NCBI RefSeq assembly: GCF_003635165.1
Contig: NZ_ML058600.1
Coordinates: 1 to 64,000 of the forward strand
DNA length: 64,000 nucleotides
From: Burkholderia sp. Nafp2/4-1b
Lineage (GTDB): Bacteria > Pseudomonadota > Gammaproteobacteria > Burkholderiales > Burkholderiaceae
Direction: 5' to 3'
Shown: piece by piece, positions 16,909 to 26,114 of the stretch
Layout of the letters: the number at the start of each line of letters is the position of its first letter
How positions within the stretch are numbered: the stretch's first letter is position 1
The notes under the pieces: model-generated
The model's database searches: none
What the model was told of the DNA's origin: nothing
Seen by the model: only the letters and a program-made list of their open reading frames with translations
Position numbers and translations under genes: made by a program

Positions 16909-18120
16909 TTACGTGCCCCGCTGCGACAGTTCCTGCTCGAGCGCGGCCACGCCGGCCGGCAGGTCGACCGGCACCTTCAGGTCGACCATCGTGCGGCCGA
17001 ACGCATGCAGCGTGCGGAACAGGTTGTGTTCGCGACACTGCTCGCCCATCTGCCCGATCCGCACGATCGGCAACCCGAACGAGCCGGAGATCTCGACCTG
17101 GTACTGCTTCGAGATATGGCCGCACACCATCCCGGGCGTGAGCCCTTCGGGCGTCTCGATGCCGACCACCGAATTGAGCCGGCAGTCCTTCGGCGCATAG
17201 AGCGCGAGCCCCATCGCCTCGACGCCCGCCTGCAGCGCGAGCGAGCAGCGCAGGTGCCGCGCGAAGCGGCTTTCCAGCGTCTCCGCGCACACGAGGCGCA
17301 GCGCCTCGTGCAGCGCGAGCACGCCCGACACCGGCGCCGTGTAGTGATAGCCGGCGTTGTGCCAGAAGTTCTCGGCGAGCGCCATGTCGAGGCACCAGTG
17401 CGCGTTCGGTTCCGGACGCTGCTTCATGCGATTCCACGCGGCGTCGGAGAACGCGATCAGCGACACGCCCGGGATCGATGACAGCCCCTTCTGGCCGCCC
17501 GTGATCACCGCGTCGATGCCCCACGCATCCATCTCGAGCGGCATCGTCGACAGCGTGCACACCGCATCGACGACGACCAGCGCGCCGGCCGCCTTCGCGA
17601 GCGCCGCGATCTCGCGCAAGTCGCGGTTCCATACGGTATTCGACGTTTCGCCCTGCACGATCGTGACGATCTCGGGCCGCTCGCGCGCGATCGCGTCGGC
17701 GATCTCGTCGAGGCTCGCGACCGCGCGGTCGGCCACTTCGAGCGTCGCGACGTCGGCGCCGACGCGGGTGGCCATCTCGGCCATCCGCGCGCTGAAGAAG
17801 CCGTTGCGGATCGACAGCACGCGGGTGCCGCGCCATGCGAGGTTCGAGATCGCCATTTCCATCGCGGCCGAGCCGGGGCCGGCGACGCCGAGCACCCACT
17901 TCGTGCGGGTCTGGAACACGTAGCGCGCCATCTCCTTCACCTGCTCGATGATCTTCGCCATCGTCGCGCCGAGGTGGTTGATCACGATCGTGTTCGCCTT
18001 CGCGACGGCGGCCGGGATCGGGACCGGGCCGGCCCCCATCATCAGCAGCGGTTCTTCGGGCAGGATCGCGTCGAGCGGCACGACGACGGGACAGGGGATC
18101 GGCGAGTAATCGATGGACAT
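16909..18120 (-). CDS. Class V aminotransferase (alanine/serine-glyoxylate or pyridoxamine-pyruvate type)
   Basis: 403 aa from MSIDYSPIPCPV. PLP fold-type I enzyme with the Schiff-base lysine in VITGGQKGLSSIPG (near residue 195). Other marks are LMMGAGPVPIP at the N-terminus, GVAGPGSAAMEMAI, and the C-terminal CGHISKQYQVEISGSFG with RIGQMG. These match serine-glyoxylate and pyridoxamine-pyruvate aminotransferases more than cysteine desulfurases. The substrate cannot be fixed from sequence: with no vitamin B6 catabolism genes nearby, glyoxylate or pyruvate amination is as likely. The gene is monocistronic and convergent with the AraC gene. Confidence 0.8.
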   Translation of the reverse strand: MSIDYSPIPCPVVVPLDAILPEEPLLMMGAGPVPIPAAVAKANTIVINHLGATMAKIIEQVKEMARYVFQTRTKWVLGVAGPGSAAMEMAISNLAWRGTRVLSIRNGFFSARMAEMATRVGADVATLEVADRAVASLDEIADAIARERPEIVTIVQGETSNTVWNRDLREIAALAKAAGALVVVDAVCTLSTMPLEMDAWGIDAVITGGQKGLSSIPGVSLIAFSDAAWNRMKQRPEPNAHWCLDMALAENFWHNAGYHYTAPVSGVLALHEALRLVCAETLESRFARHLRCSLALQAGVEAMGLALYAPKDCRLNSVVGIETPEGLTPGMVCGHISKQYQVEISGSFGLPIVRIGQMGEQCREHNLFRTLHAFGRTMVDLKVPVDLPAGVAALEQELSQRGT

Positions 18121-18872
18121 GGCAGGCAAAAGAGGAAGGAAGAAAACGCACGGACGTCGTCCGCCGCACGGCATGGCGAACTGTCGATCATTCCGCGTTC
18201 CGCGCCCGCGCGCAAGAGGCACGCACGGCCGGACAGCGTGCGGCTGGCCCGGTCAACGGACCGGGCCAGCCGGCCGCGCACCCGTCGAACGATCGGGTTC
18301 GGTATTGCGTCGGCATTGGCCGCCGTATGCGAAACGGTGCCATATGCGGTTCGCCGCCCGCGATTTTCTCCCACAATATTGCGACGTGTGGCGAACGCGT
18401 GCGTTCAGCACCGTGTATGCACCGTCCGGAATACCGGCCGCCACGAAAAATATCGCGCACTTGGAAATCGACCCACGAAAGCCGCACCTGCGTAAAAACA
18501 TCCATTATCGCGGCATCTATTGGTGACAGATTTCATCCGTTACTGCCCATCAACGCAACCGATCGATCTCAATACCTTGATTTTTATAACAATTATTCAA
18601 ATACGAGGCAGTCACGCGTGGCCACAATCAGTCATCTCCGACACGGACGCACGACATCGCCGCGTTAAACCGATACCCGCGATTTCGATTTTACGCAACC
18701 CGCCCCTTTTCTCAGGTTGACGGATAACGCTTTCGTAATGAACAATCGTCTGCAGAATCGAAAACCGATTTTTCGATACGAACGAGAACCGGATGTCGCG
18801 CCACGGTTTTCCCGGTCGTGCCACGAAAAATCACAACCATAATCATTCAACCGGGCCAGAAATCCGCGAGCC
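18121..18872. other. Long AT-richer intergenic region between divergent genes
   Basis: About 750 bases with no supportable gene; the half next to the LysR gene (18400-18870) is distinctly AT-richer than the rest of the window. It contains a perfect 14-bp inverted repeat with a 4-base loop (18241-18272) and, nearer the LysR start, an 8-bp inverted repeat ATCGAAAA / TTTTCGAT with 5-base spacing (18757-18777) that could be an operator. AT-runs around 18575-18605 may be promoter elements. Several short frames exist on both strands but none has a convincing ribosome site or composition. Confidence 0.5.
18241..18272. repeat. Perfect 14-bp inverted repeat, 4-base loop
   Basis: CGGCTGGCCCGGTC, loop AACG, GACCGGGCCAGCCG. 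It lies about 120 bases upstream of the class V aminotransferase start and would form a very stable stem in RNA from either strand. There is no T-run, so it is not a classical terminator. Confidence 0.85.
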
Positions 18873-19859
18873 ATGAACCAGATTCAGACCATGCGTGTGT
18901 TCGTCTGCGTCGCCGAGCAGCAGAGCTTCCGGCGCGCGGCGCACCATCTAGGCGTATCCAATGCGCTCGTCACGCGTTCGATCGCGATGCTCGAGTCCCA
19001 CCTGAACACGCGGTTGATCCACCGCACCACGCGCAACCTGTCGCTGACCGAGGCCGGCCTGCGCTACCTCGACGGCTGCCGCGCGCTGCTCGAGGAATTC
19101 GATCATCTCGAGGCCTCCGTCGCGCATGCGGTGCGCGAACCGGCCGGCACGCTGCGGGTCGTCGCGTCGGGGCTGTTGTCGCCGCTCGCGCTCACGCCGC
19201 TCGTCACCGGCTTCCGGCACCGCTACCCGGAACTGCGCGTACAGCTGACGGTCGCCGAAGGCCCGCTCGATGTGCTGGATTCGGGCTACGACGTCGGTAT
19301 CGTCACCGGCAACGGGCTCGACGGCAATCCGACGCTGATTGCGCACGCGCTCGCGCCGAATCCGTTCGTCGCCTGCGCGGCGCCCGCCTATCTCGAGCGG
19401 CGCGGCGAGCCGCGCGCGCCCGACGACCTGCCGGGCCACGACTGGGTCGCACTCGCGCCGCACCAGCATGCGCCCGCGTGGCGGCTGGTCGGCCACGACG
19501 GCGTCACGCATTCGATCACCGTGCGCCCGAGCTGCACGGTCAACCAGCTCGCGCTCGTGCAGGCGGCGGCCGTCGCCGGGTCCGGCATCGCGGTGCTGCC
19601 CGAGCCGTGCGTCGCCGACGCGCTCGCCACCGGCACGCTCGTGCGGCTGCTGCCCGCCTACCGGATCGACGACCCGGACGCGCAGCTGTCGCTCGTCTAC
19701 CCGAACCGCCAGTATGTGCCGGCCCGCACGCGCAGCTTCGTCGAGCACGCGCTCGAGCATTTCGGCGTGCAGGCGGACCGCGAGGGGGCCGGCTACGGCT
19801 TCCTGCGCGCGCCCGATCGCATCGATCGCGGCTCCGGCCTGCAGACGGGCCTGCAGTAA
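18873..19859 (+). CDS. LysR-family transcriptional regulator
   Basis: 328 aa. The N-terminal winged HTH is MRVFVCVAEQQSFRRAAHHL, then SNALVTRSIAMLESHLNTRL and RTTRNLSLTEAG, the AaeR/DmlR-like branch. An effector-binding domain follows (GTLRVVASGLLSPLALTPLV). The C-terminal 25 residues form an extra Arg/Gly-rich tail. The gene sits 30 bases upstream of D-lactate dehydrogenase on the same strand, so the two are probably cotranscribed. Whether it controls ldhA is inference. Confidence 0.88.
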   Translation: MNQIQTMRVFVCVAEQQSFRRAAHHLGVSNALVTRSIAMLESHLNTRLIHRTTRNLSLTEAGLRYLDGCRALLEEFDHLEASVAHAVREPAGTLRVVASGLLSPLALTPLVTGFRHRYPELRVQLTVAEGPLDVLDSGYDVGIVTGNGLDGNPTLIAHALAPNPFVACAAPAYLERRGEPRAPDDLPGHDWVALAPHQHAPAWRLVGHDGVTHSITVRPSCTVNQLALVQAAAVAGSGIAVLPEPCVADALATGTLVRLLPAYRIDDPDAQLSLVYPNRQYVPARTRSFVEHALEHFGVQADREGAGYGFLRAPDRIDRGSGLQTGLQ

Positions 19860-19889
19860 ACTGCACGCGACAGCCATCGGAGGTGCAGC

Positions 19890-20888
19890 GTGCGCGTGAT
19901 CCTGTTCAGCAGCCGGCAGTACGACGACGAATCGTTTAGCGCCGCGAATCGGCAGTTCGGCTATCGGCTGCACTTCCAGCCGTCGCACCTCGACGTGGAA
20001 ACAGCGATCCTCGCGCACGGCTATGACGTCGTCTGTCCGTTCGTCAACGATACCGTCGACGCGGCGGTGCTCCAGCGGCTCGCCGACGGCGGCACGCGCC
20101 TGATCGCGCTGCGTTCGGCCGGCTTCAACCATGTCGACCTGGCGGCCGCCGAGCGGCTTGGCATCGCGGTCGTGCGCGTGCCCGCGTATTCGCCGCACGC
20201 GGTTGCCGAACACGCGGTCGCGCTGATCCTCGCGCTCAACCGCCGGCTGCCGCGCGCGGTCGCACGCACGCGCGAAGGCGACTTCTCGCTGAACGGCCTG
20301 CTCGGCTTCGACCTGCATGACAAGACGGTCGGCGTCATCGGCACCGGGCTGATCGGCCGCGTGTTCGCGAAGATCATGATGGGCTTCGGGATGCACGTGC
20401 TCGCGCACTCGCAGCCGCCGTACGACGACGAGCTGATCGCGTTCGGCGCGCGCTACGTCGAGCTCGACGAACTGCTGCGCCACGCCGACGTCGTCAGCCT
20501 GCATTGCCCGCTGCTGCCGTCCACGCACCATCTCATCAATGCGCAGACGCTCGCGCGGATGAAGCACGGCGCGATGCTGATCAATACCGGCCGCGGCGGC
20601 CTCGTCGACGCGCAGGCGCTGGTCGACGCGCTCAAGAGCGGCCAGCTCGGCCATCTGGGGCTCGACGTGTACGAAGAGGAAAGCGGCCTGTTCTTCGAGG
20701 ATCACTCCGACCTGCCGCTGCAGGACGACGTGCTCGCGCGCCTGCTGACCTTCCCGAACGTGATCGTCACGTCGCACCAGGCGTTCTTCACGCGCGAGGC
20801 GCTGGCCGAAATCGCGCACACGACGCTGCTCAACATCGAGGCGTGGCACGCCGGCACGCCAACCAACGTCGTGACGGCCGCGCGCTGA
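19890..20888 (+). CDS. ldhA: NAD-dependent D-lactate dehydrogenase (fermentative type)
   Basis: 332 aa; reduces pyruvate to D-lactate with NADH in the cytoplasm. The start is GTG at 19890, directly behind a strong GGAGG. Family marks are RSAGFNHVDL (substrate Arg), the Rossmann GVIGTGLIGRVF, the catalytic Glu region YEEESGLFFED typical of LdhA, and VTSHQAFFT with the catalytic His. Its length equals the E. coli enzyme. It probably forms an operon with the preceding LysR gene. Confidence 0.92.
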   Translation: MRVILFSSRQYDDESFSAANRQFGYRLHFQPSHLDVETAILAHGYDVVCPFVNDTVDAAVLQRLADGGTRLIALRSAGFNHVDLAAAERLGIAVVRVPAYSPHAVAEHAVALILALNRRLPRAVARTREGDFSLNGLLGFDLHDKTVGVIGTGLIGRVFAKIMMGFGMHVLAHSQPPYDDELIAFGARYVELDELLRHADVVSLHCPLLPSTHHLINAQTLARMKHGAMLINTGRGGLVDAQALVDALKSGQLGHLGLDVYEEESGLFFEDHSDLPLQDDVLARLLTFPNVIVTSHQAFFTREALAEIAHTTLLNIEAWHAGTPTNVVTAAR

Positions 20889-21015
20889 GCCGCGGCGCTG
20901 GTACGGCGTTCCGCGAGAAATCCATCAACGATTCATCATTTTGTTTCGACTGATGTAACGGCGCACGTGCGGGGTCTGCTATCGTTGCGCCGACCTCCCC
21001 TCGCTTCTGCCGCTC

Positions 21016-21780
21016 ATGCGTTTCGACGACTCCGCCATTGCCGCGGTCTACCGCGCCATCTTCGAACGGCGCGACATGCGCCATTTCACGCCGGCACCCG
21101 TCGATCCGGCCACGCTCGCGCGCCTGCTGCGCGCCGCGCACCATGCGCCGAGCGTCGGCTTCATGCAGCCGTGGCGCTTCATCCGCATCACCGATCCCGC
21201 GCTGCGCACCGCGATCCATGCGCTGGTCGAGGCAGAGCGCCGGGCGACCGCCGACGCACTCGGCGAGCGGCAAGACGAATTCATGCGGCTGAAGGTCGAA
21301 GGCGTGCGCGAATGCGGCGAACTGCTGGTCGTCGCGCTGACCGACGACCGCGAGCGCCACGTGTTCGGCCGCCGCACGCTGCCGGAGATGGATCTCGCGT
21401 CCGCCGCGTGCGCGATCCAGAACATGTGGCTCGCCGCGCGCGCCGAAGGACTCGGGATGGGCTGGGTGTCGCTGTTCGACGTCGACGCGCTGCGCACGCT
21501 GCTCGGCATGCCGGCCGGCGCGAAGCCGATCGCCGTGCTGTGCGTCGGACATGTCGACGCGTTCTATGCGAAGCCGATGCTCGAGGAGGAGCGCTGGGCG
21601 GCACGGATGCCGATCGAAGCGTGTCTGTTCGAAAACGGCTGGGATGCGCCGGCGATCGCTGACGCAGATTGCGCCGCGGCCTGCCTTGGTGCCGCCGGCG
21701 ACTCGTCCCCCTCGCCGGCAATTGCTGCGCCGGACGATGGCCCCGATCGCGCGCCGGTGGAAACGGCTCCCGGGCGCTGA
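21016..21780 (+). CDS. bluB: 5,6-dimethylbenzimidazole synthase BluB
   Basis: 254 aa. Oxygen-dependent, flavin-destroying enzyme that makes the lower ligand of vitamin B12 from reduced FMN; nitroreductase-like fold. Recognised from FERRDMRHFTPAPVDP, RAAHHAPSVGFMQPWRFI, SAACAIQNMWLAARAEGLGM and GWVSLFDVD. The core ends near residue 217. The last roughly 35 residues are an Ala/Pro-rich extension whose coding DNA is part of a 98-bp duplication with the sequence after the stop. No other cobalamin genes are near, and no B12 riboswitch was seen upstream. Confidence 0.92.
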   Translation: MRFDDSAIAAVYRAIFERRDMRHFTPAPVDPATLARLLRAAHHAPSVGFMQPWRFIRITDPALRTAIHALVEAERRATADALGERQDEFMRLKVEGVRECGELLVVALTDDRERHVFGRRTLPEMDLASAACAIQNMWLAARAEGLGMGWVSLFDVDALRTLLGMPAGAKPIAVLCVGHVDAFYAKPMLEEERWAARMPIEACLFENGWDAPAIADADCAAACLGAAGDSSPSPAIAAPDDGPDRAPVETAPGR

Positions 21781-21885
21781 CCGGACGCCTGCCGCCGACT
21801 TGTCACCCTCACCGGCGATCGCTGCGCCTTGACGCTGGCGCCGCCTCCGCACCGATCGAAGCGCTTCCCGGGCGCTGACCGGACG
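21690..21885. repeat. Imperfect tandem duplication across the 3' end of bluB
   Basis: Copy 1 (21690-21787) and copy 2 (21790-21885) are clearly related along their length, sharing TGCCGCCG at the start, a middle TGCTGCGCC/CGCTGCGCC block and an identical CCCGGGCGCTGACCGGACG end. Copy 1 encodes the C-terminal tail of BluB and its stop; copy 2 is non-coding. Confidence 0.8.
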
Positions 21886-22140
21886 AGAGGCCCTGCGAAA
21901 CGCCGGTTCAGCGTCTGCGTTCCGGCCCGATATTCCTCCACGCACCGTGCCGTCAGACGCAGGGAAATCCCCGCTGTCGCGTACTCGGCCGACTGCTGCG
22001 TCGCACGCCGGCAACATCCATTCTGGCCCCGAGCATGCGGGTTTTCACTGAAGTAGAATCGCAGCTGACACTCCCCCGCCCGCCCGTCCCGCGCGCATCC
22101 CGCGCCGGCCTCGGGCCGCACCTTTTCCCAGCCCACCGCG
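21781..22140. other. Intergenic region between bluB and an MFS gene
   Basis: 360 bases. The first 105 hold copy 2 of the bluB-tail duplication. The remainder must hold the promoter of the YdhP-like transporter, with an AT-richer stretch at 22036-22065 (GGTTTTCACTGAAGTAGAATCG). No terminator or RNA motif was seen. Confidence 0.4.
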
Positions 22141-23310
22141 ATGCCCTTGCCTCTTTTCGCCCTTGCCGTCGCCGCATTTGGAATCGGTACCACCGAGTTC
22201 GTGATCATGGGGCTGCTGCCCAATGTCGCCCGCGATCTCGGCGTGTCGATTCCCGCCGCCGGCATGCTCGTGTCGGGCTACGCGCTCGGCGTGACGATCG
22301 GCGCGCCGATCCTCGCGGTCGTCACCGCGAAGATGCCGCGCAAGCGCGCGCTGATGGGCCTGATCGGGCTATTCATCGCGGGCAACCTGTTCTGCGCGAT
22401 CGCGCCCGGCTATGCGGTGCTGATGGCCGCGCGGGTCGTCACCGCGTTCTGCCACGGCGCGTTCTTCGGGATCGGCTCGGTGGTCGCGAGCAACCTCGTC
22501 GCGCCGAACCGCCGCGCGCAGGCCATCGCGCTGATGTTCACCGGCCTCACGCTTGCGAACGTGCTCGGCGTGCCGCTCGGCACCGCGCTCGGCCAGGCAT
22601 ACGGCTGGCGCGCGACGTTCTGGGCCGTCACCGGCATCGGCATCGCCGCGGCTGCCGCGCTCGCGGTGTGCCTGCCGAAAAACCTTGCCATGCCCGACAC
22701 CAGCATCACGCGCGAATTCAGCGTGCTGAAGCATCCGCAGGTGCTGATGGTGCTCGGCATCAGCGTGCTCGCGTCCGCGAGCCTGTTCAGCGTGTTCACG
22801 TACATCACGCCGATCCTCGAGGACGTGACGGGCTTCTCGCCACACCAGGTCACCTATGTACTGCTGCTGTTCGGCCTCGGGCTGACCGTCGGCGGCACGC
22901 TCGGCGGCAAGCTCGCCGACTGGCGCCGGATGCCGTCGCTGATCGCGACCCTCGCGCTGATCGGCATCGTCCTCGCGCTGTTCGCCGGCACGATGCACGT
23001 GCCGTTCGCGACGCTCGCGACGATCTTCGTGTGGGGCATCCTCGCGTTCGCGATCGTGCCGCCGCTGCAGATCCTGATCGTCGATCGCGCGAGCGATGCG
23101 CCCAACCTCGCGTCGACGCTGAACCAGGGCGCGTTCAACCTCGGCAACGCAACAGGCGCGTGGCTCGGCGGCATGGCAATCGGTTCCGGCGTGTCGCTCG
23201 TGAGCCTGCCGTGGGTCGGCGTCGCGATGGCCGTCGCGGCGCTCGCGCTCACGCTGTGGTCGGCGTCGCTCGAACGCCGTCCGGTGAGCGTGCCGACCGA
23301 ATTCGTATGA
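22141..23310 (+). CDS. MFS transporter, DHA1 family (YdhP/AraJ-like)
   Basis: 389 aa, about 12 membrane helices. Strongly like E. coli YdhP: ALAVAAFGIGTTEFVIMGLL, SIPAAGMLVSGYALGVTIGA, FCHGAFFGIGSVVASNLV, MFTGLTLANVLGVPLGT, IVPPLQ and NQGAFNLGNATGAWLGG. DHA1 members are proton-coupled exporters of drugs, sugars or purine ribosides. No regulator is adjacent. A second, unrelated MFS gene follows after about 115 bases. Confidence 0.88.
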   Translation: MPLPLFALAVAAFGIGTTEFVIMGLLPNVARDLGVSIPAAGMLVSGYALGVTIGAPILAVVTAKMPRKRALMGLIGLFIAGNLFCAIAPGYAVLMAARVVTAFCHGAFFGIGSVVASNLVAPNRRAQAIALMFTGLTLANVLGVPLGTALGQAYGWRATFWAVTGIGIAAAAALAVCLPKNLAMPDTSITREFSVLKHPQVLMVLGISVLASASLFSVFTYITPILEDVTGFSPHQVTYVLLLFGLGLTVGGTLGGKLADWRRMPSLIATLALIGIVLALFAGTMHVPFATLATIFVWGILAFAIVPPLQILIVDRASDAPNLASTLNQGAFNLGNATGAWLGGMAIGSGVSLVSLPWVGVAMAVAALALTLWSASLERRPVSVPTEFV

Positions 23311-23424
23311 CGCGCGGCGCGCATGGCCGCGCGCCGTGCCGCGTCGTTCGTTGCGCACGCAACTCCCTTCGATCATGATTGCCTTCATGGACCTTTCAAT
23401 GTCCGCGGTGTAGCATCGCGGCCG

Positions 23425-24585
23425 ATGAAAGCCATTCTCAATCGTGATTTCCTCGCGCTGATCCTGAGCGTCGCGGTGGTCGGTCTCGGCACCGGCGCGA
23501 CGCTGCCGCTCACCGCGCTCGCGCTGACCGAAGCCGGACACGGCACCAACGTCGTCGGCATGCTGACCGCCGCACAGGCGCTGGGCGGCCTCGCGATCGT
23601 CCCGTTCGTCACCGCGCTCGCGCGGCACATCGGCGCGCGCCGCGCGATCGTCGCGTCGGTCGTGCTGCTGGCCGCGGCCACCGCGCTGATGCAGTTCACG
23701 TCGAACCTGATCCTGTGGGGCGTGCTGCGTGTACTGTGCGGCGCGGCGCTGATGCTGCTGTTCACGATCGGCGAAGCGTGGGTCAACCAGCTCGCCGACG
23801 ATTCGACGCGCGGCCGCGTGGTCGCGATCTACGCGACCAACTTCACGCTGTTCCAGATGGCCGGCCCCGTGCTCGTCAGCCAGATCGCCGGCGCGACCGG
23901 CATCCGCTTCGCGCTGTGCGGCGCGCTGTTCCTGCTCGCGCTGCCGACGCTCGCGACGATCCGGCGCGCACCGCTCGCCGGCGACGACGCGCATCACGCC
24001 GCGCACGACAGCTGGCTCGCCGTGCTGCCGCGCATGCCCGCGCTGATCATCGGCACCGGCTTCTTCGCGCTGTTCGACACGCTTGCGCTGTCGCTGCTGC
24101 CGCTCTACGCGATGGATCACGGCGTCGCGAGCGCGACCGCCGTGCTGCTCGCGTCGATCATGCTGTTCGGCGATACCGCGATGCAGTTCCCGATCGGCTG
24201 GCTCGCCGACAAGCTCGGCCGGGAACGCGTGCACCTCGGCGCCGGCTGGATCGTGCTCGCGGGCCTGCCGCTGCTGCCGTTCGTGATCGCGAATCCGTGG
24301 CTGTGCTGGCCGCTGCTGTTCGTGCTCGGCGCGGCCGCCGGCAGCATCTACACGCTGTCGCTCGTCGCATGCGGCGAACGTTTCCGCGGTGCGGCGCTCG
24401 TCACCGCGAGCTCGCTCGTGTCGGCCTCGTGGAGCGCCGCGAGCTTCGGCGGCCCGCTGGTTGCCGGCGCGTTGATGGAGCAACTCGGCAGCAACGCGCT
24501 GATCGGCGTGCTGGTCGTCTGCGTCGCCGCGTTCGTCGCGGCCGCGCTGTGGGAACGACGCGGCGCCGTGCAGCGCGCAGTCTGA
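23425..24585 (+). CDS. MFS transporter, YcaD-like
   Basis: 386 aa from MKAILNRDFLALILSV; earlier in-frame starts give no membrane character. Twelve predicted helices. Marks include LTEAGHGTNVVGMLTAAQAL, GEAWVNQLADDSTRGRVVAI (typical of the YcaD/UMF group), GWLADKLGRERV and the C-terminal VTASSLVSASWSAASFGGP. Substrate unknown. The stop codon lies 12 bases before a 14-copy GTCGGC hexamer array, so the messenger ends in this repeat. Confidence 0.88.
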   Translation: MKAILNRDFLALILSVAVVGLGTGATLPLTALALTEAGHGTNVVGMLTAAQALGGLAIVPFVTALARHIGARRAIVASVVLLAAATALMQFTSNLILWGVLRVLCGAALMLLFTIGEAWVNQLADDSTRGRVVAIYATNFTLFQMAGPVLVSQIAGATGIRFALCGALFLLALPTLATIRRAPLAGDDAHHAAHDSWLAVLPRMPALIIGTGFFALFDTLALSLLPLYAMDHGVASATAVLLASIMLFGDTAMQFPIGWLADKLGRERVHLGAGWIVLAGLPLLPFVIANPWLCWPLLFVLGAAAGSIYTLSLVACGERFRGAALVTASSLVSASWSAASFGGPLVAGALMEQLGSNALIGVLVVCVAAFVAAALWERRGAVQRAV

Positions 24586-24596
24586 TGCAGATCTGA

Positions 24597-24684
<88 letters not shown>

Positions 24685-24732
24685 AGCATGATGCAACCGT
24701 GCGGATCGGCTCGCACGCGCCGATCCGCAGGT

Positions 24733-24762
24733 AAAAAACGAAGACGACCCGCGCAATGCGGG
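24733..24762 (-). terminator. Probable intrinsic terminator of the hmg/fah operon
   Basis: On the minus strand CCCGC / GCGGG (24748-24762) is followed about ten bases later by a run of six T (complement of 24733-24738). The stem is short and the T-run not adjacent, so strength is uncertain. The inverted repeat CGGATCGG / CCGATCCG beyond it (24700-24728) adds a second stem. Confidence 0.5.
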
Positions 24763-24809
24763 CCGCCCTGTCCTGTCTGACTACGCGCTACGTTTCGCGC
24801 CGCAACCCG

Positions 24810-26114
24810 TCACGCATTCCGCGCGGGCAGGATCTTGCCCGCACACGCGCCGAAGCCGACGCGATAGCCGTCGCCCTGGCACCAGCCCGCGAGCGTGAGC
24901 TCGTCGCCATCCTCGACGAACGTGCGGCTGCCGCCGCCGTTCAGCGCGAGCGGTTCCTTGCCGTTCCACGTCAGTTCGAGCAGGCTGCCGAACGAATCCT
25001 TCGTCGGTCCGCTGATCGTGCCCGAGCCCATCAGATCACCAACGCGCGTGTTGCAGCCGGCCACCGTGTGATGCGCGAGCTGCTGCGCCATCGTCCAGTA
25101 CATGTGCTTGAAGTTGGTACGGCAGATCGACGTCGCGTCGGCGGCGCCCTCGGCCCGCAGCGTCACTTCGAGCGCGATGTCGAACGCATGCTTGCCCGCA
25201 TGCTGCAGATACGCGAGCGGTTGCGGGGACTGTTCGGGCTGCGCGACGCGGAACGGTTCGAGCGCGTCCAGCGTGACGATCCACGGCGAAATGGTCGTCG
25301 CGAAGCCCTTCGAATTGAACGGGCCGAGCGGCACGTATTCCCACTGCTGGATGTCGCGCGCGCTCCAGTCGTTCAGCAGCACCATCCCGAAGATATGCGC
25401 TTCGGCATCCTCGCACGCGATCGGCTCGCCGAGCGCGTTGCCCTTTCCGACGATGAAGCCCGTCTCCAGTTCGATGTCGAGCTTGCGGCACGCGCCGAAC
25501 ACCGGACGCTCCTGGTCGGGCAGCTTCAGTTGCCCGCTCGGGCGCCGCACCGGCGTGCCGCTCACCACCACCGACGACGCACGGCCGTTGTAGCCGATCG
25601 GCATCTCCGACCAGTTCGGCAGCAGCGCATTCTTCGGATCGCGGAACATCGAGCCGACGTTGGTCGCATGCTCCTTCGACGAATAGAAATCGGTATAGCC
25701 GGGAATGTCGACCGGCAGGTGCAGCGTCGCGTCGCGCTGCGCGACGAGCACTTGCGCGCGCAACGCAGCCTCGTCGCGCAACCGCACATCGTCGCGCGAG
25801 AACAGGTTCGACAGCTGCACGCGCACGCTGCGCCATGCGTCGCGGCCAAGCGCGATGAACGGATTGAGCGTCGATGCGGCGAACACGTCGGCGCCGGCCG
25901 GCAGCGTCACGAGGCCCGCACGCGCGAGCGCGGCGAGGTCGACGATCTGGTCGCCGAGCGCGACGCCCGCGCGGCGCGCCGGTTGCTTCGCATCGCTGAA
26001 GATCCCGAACGGCAGGTTCTGGATCGGGAAATCGCACGCGGGATCGTTCGCCGTGTCGACCCAGCTCTTGCGAGCCGGGTCGAGCGTCGCGCGCCAGTCT
26101 TGGGTATCGCTCAC
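24810..26114 (-). CDS. fahA: Fumarylacetoacetase
   Basis: 434 aa. Last step of tyrosine/homogentisate breakdown: fumarylacetoacetate to fumarate and acetoacetate, in the cytoplasm. The start is GTG at 26114, overlapping the hmgA stop (GTGA); a longer frame runs back into hmgA and is not credible. Marks are the N-terminal [11 protein letters not shown], the active-site [15 protein letters not shown] (with the catalytic His), [13 protein letters not shown] with metal-binding Glu residues, [19 protein letters not shown], and [20 protein letters not shown]. Length agrees with the family. Translationally coupled to hmgA. Confidence 0.96.
   Translation of the reverse strand: MSDTQDWRATLDPARKSWVDTANDPACDFPIQNLPFGIFSDAKQPARRAGVALGDQIVDLAALARAGLVTLPAGADVFAASTLNPFIALGRDAWRSVRVQLSNLFSRDDVRLRDEAALRAQVLVAQRDATLHLPVDIPGYTDFYSSKEHATNVGSMFRDPKNALLPNWSEMPIGYNGRASSVVVSGTPVRRPSGQLKLPDQERPVFGACRKLDIELETGFIVGKGNALGEPIACEDAEAHIFGMVLLNDWSARDIQQWEYVPLGPFNSKGFATTISPWIVTLDALEPFRVAQPEQSPQPLAYLQHAGKHAFDIALEVTLRAEGAADATSICRTNFKHMYWTMAQQLAHHTVAGCNTRVGDLMGSGTISGPTKDSFGSLLELTWNGKEPLALNGGGSRTFVEDGDELTLAGWCQGDGYRVGFGACAGKILPARNA

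Noticed and set aside
20889..21015. Cobalamin riboswitch upstream of bluB
   Set aside because: The 127-base gap lacks a B12-box-like block and is too short for a full aptamer.
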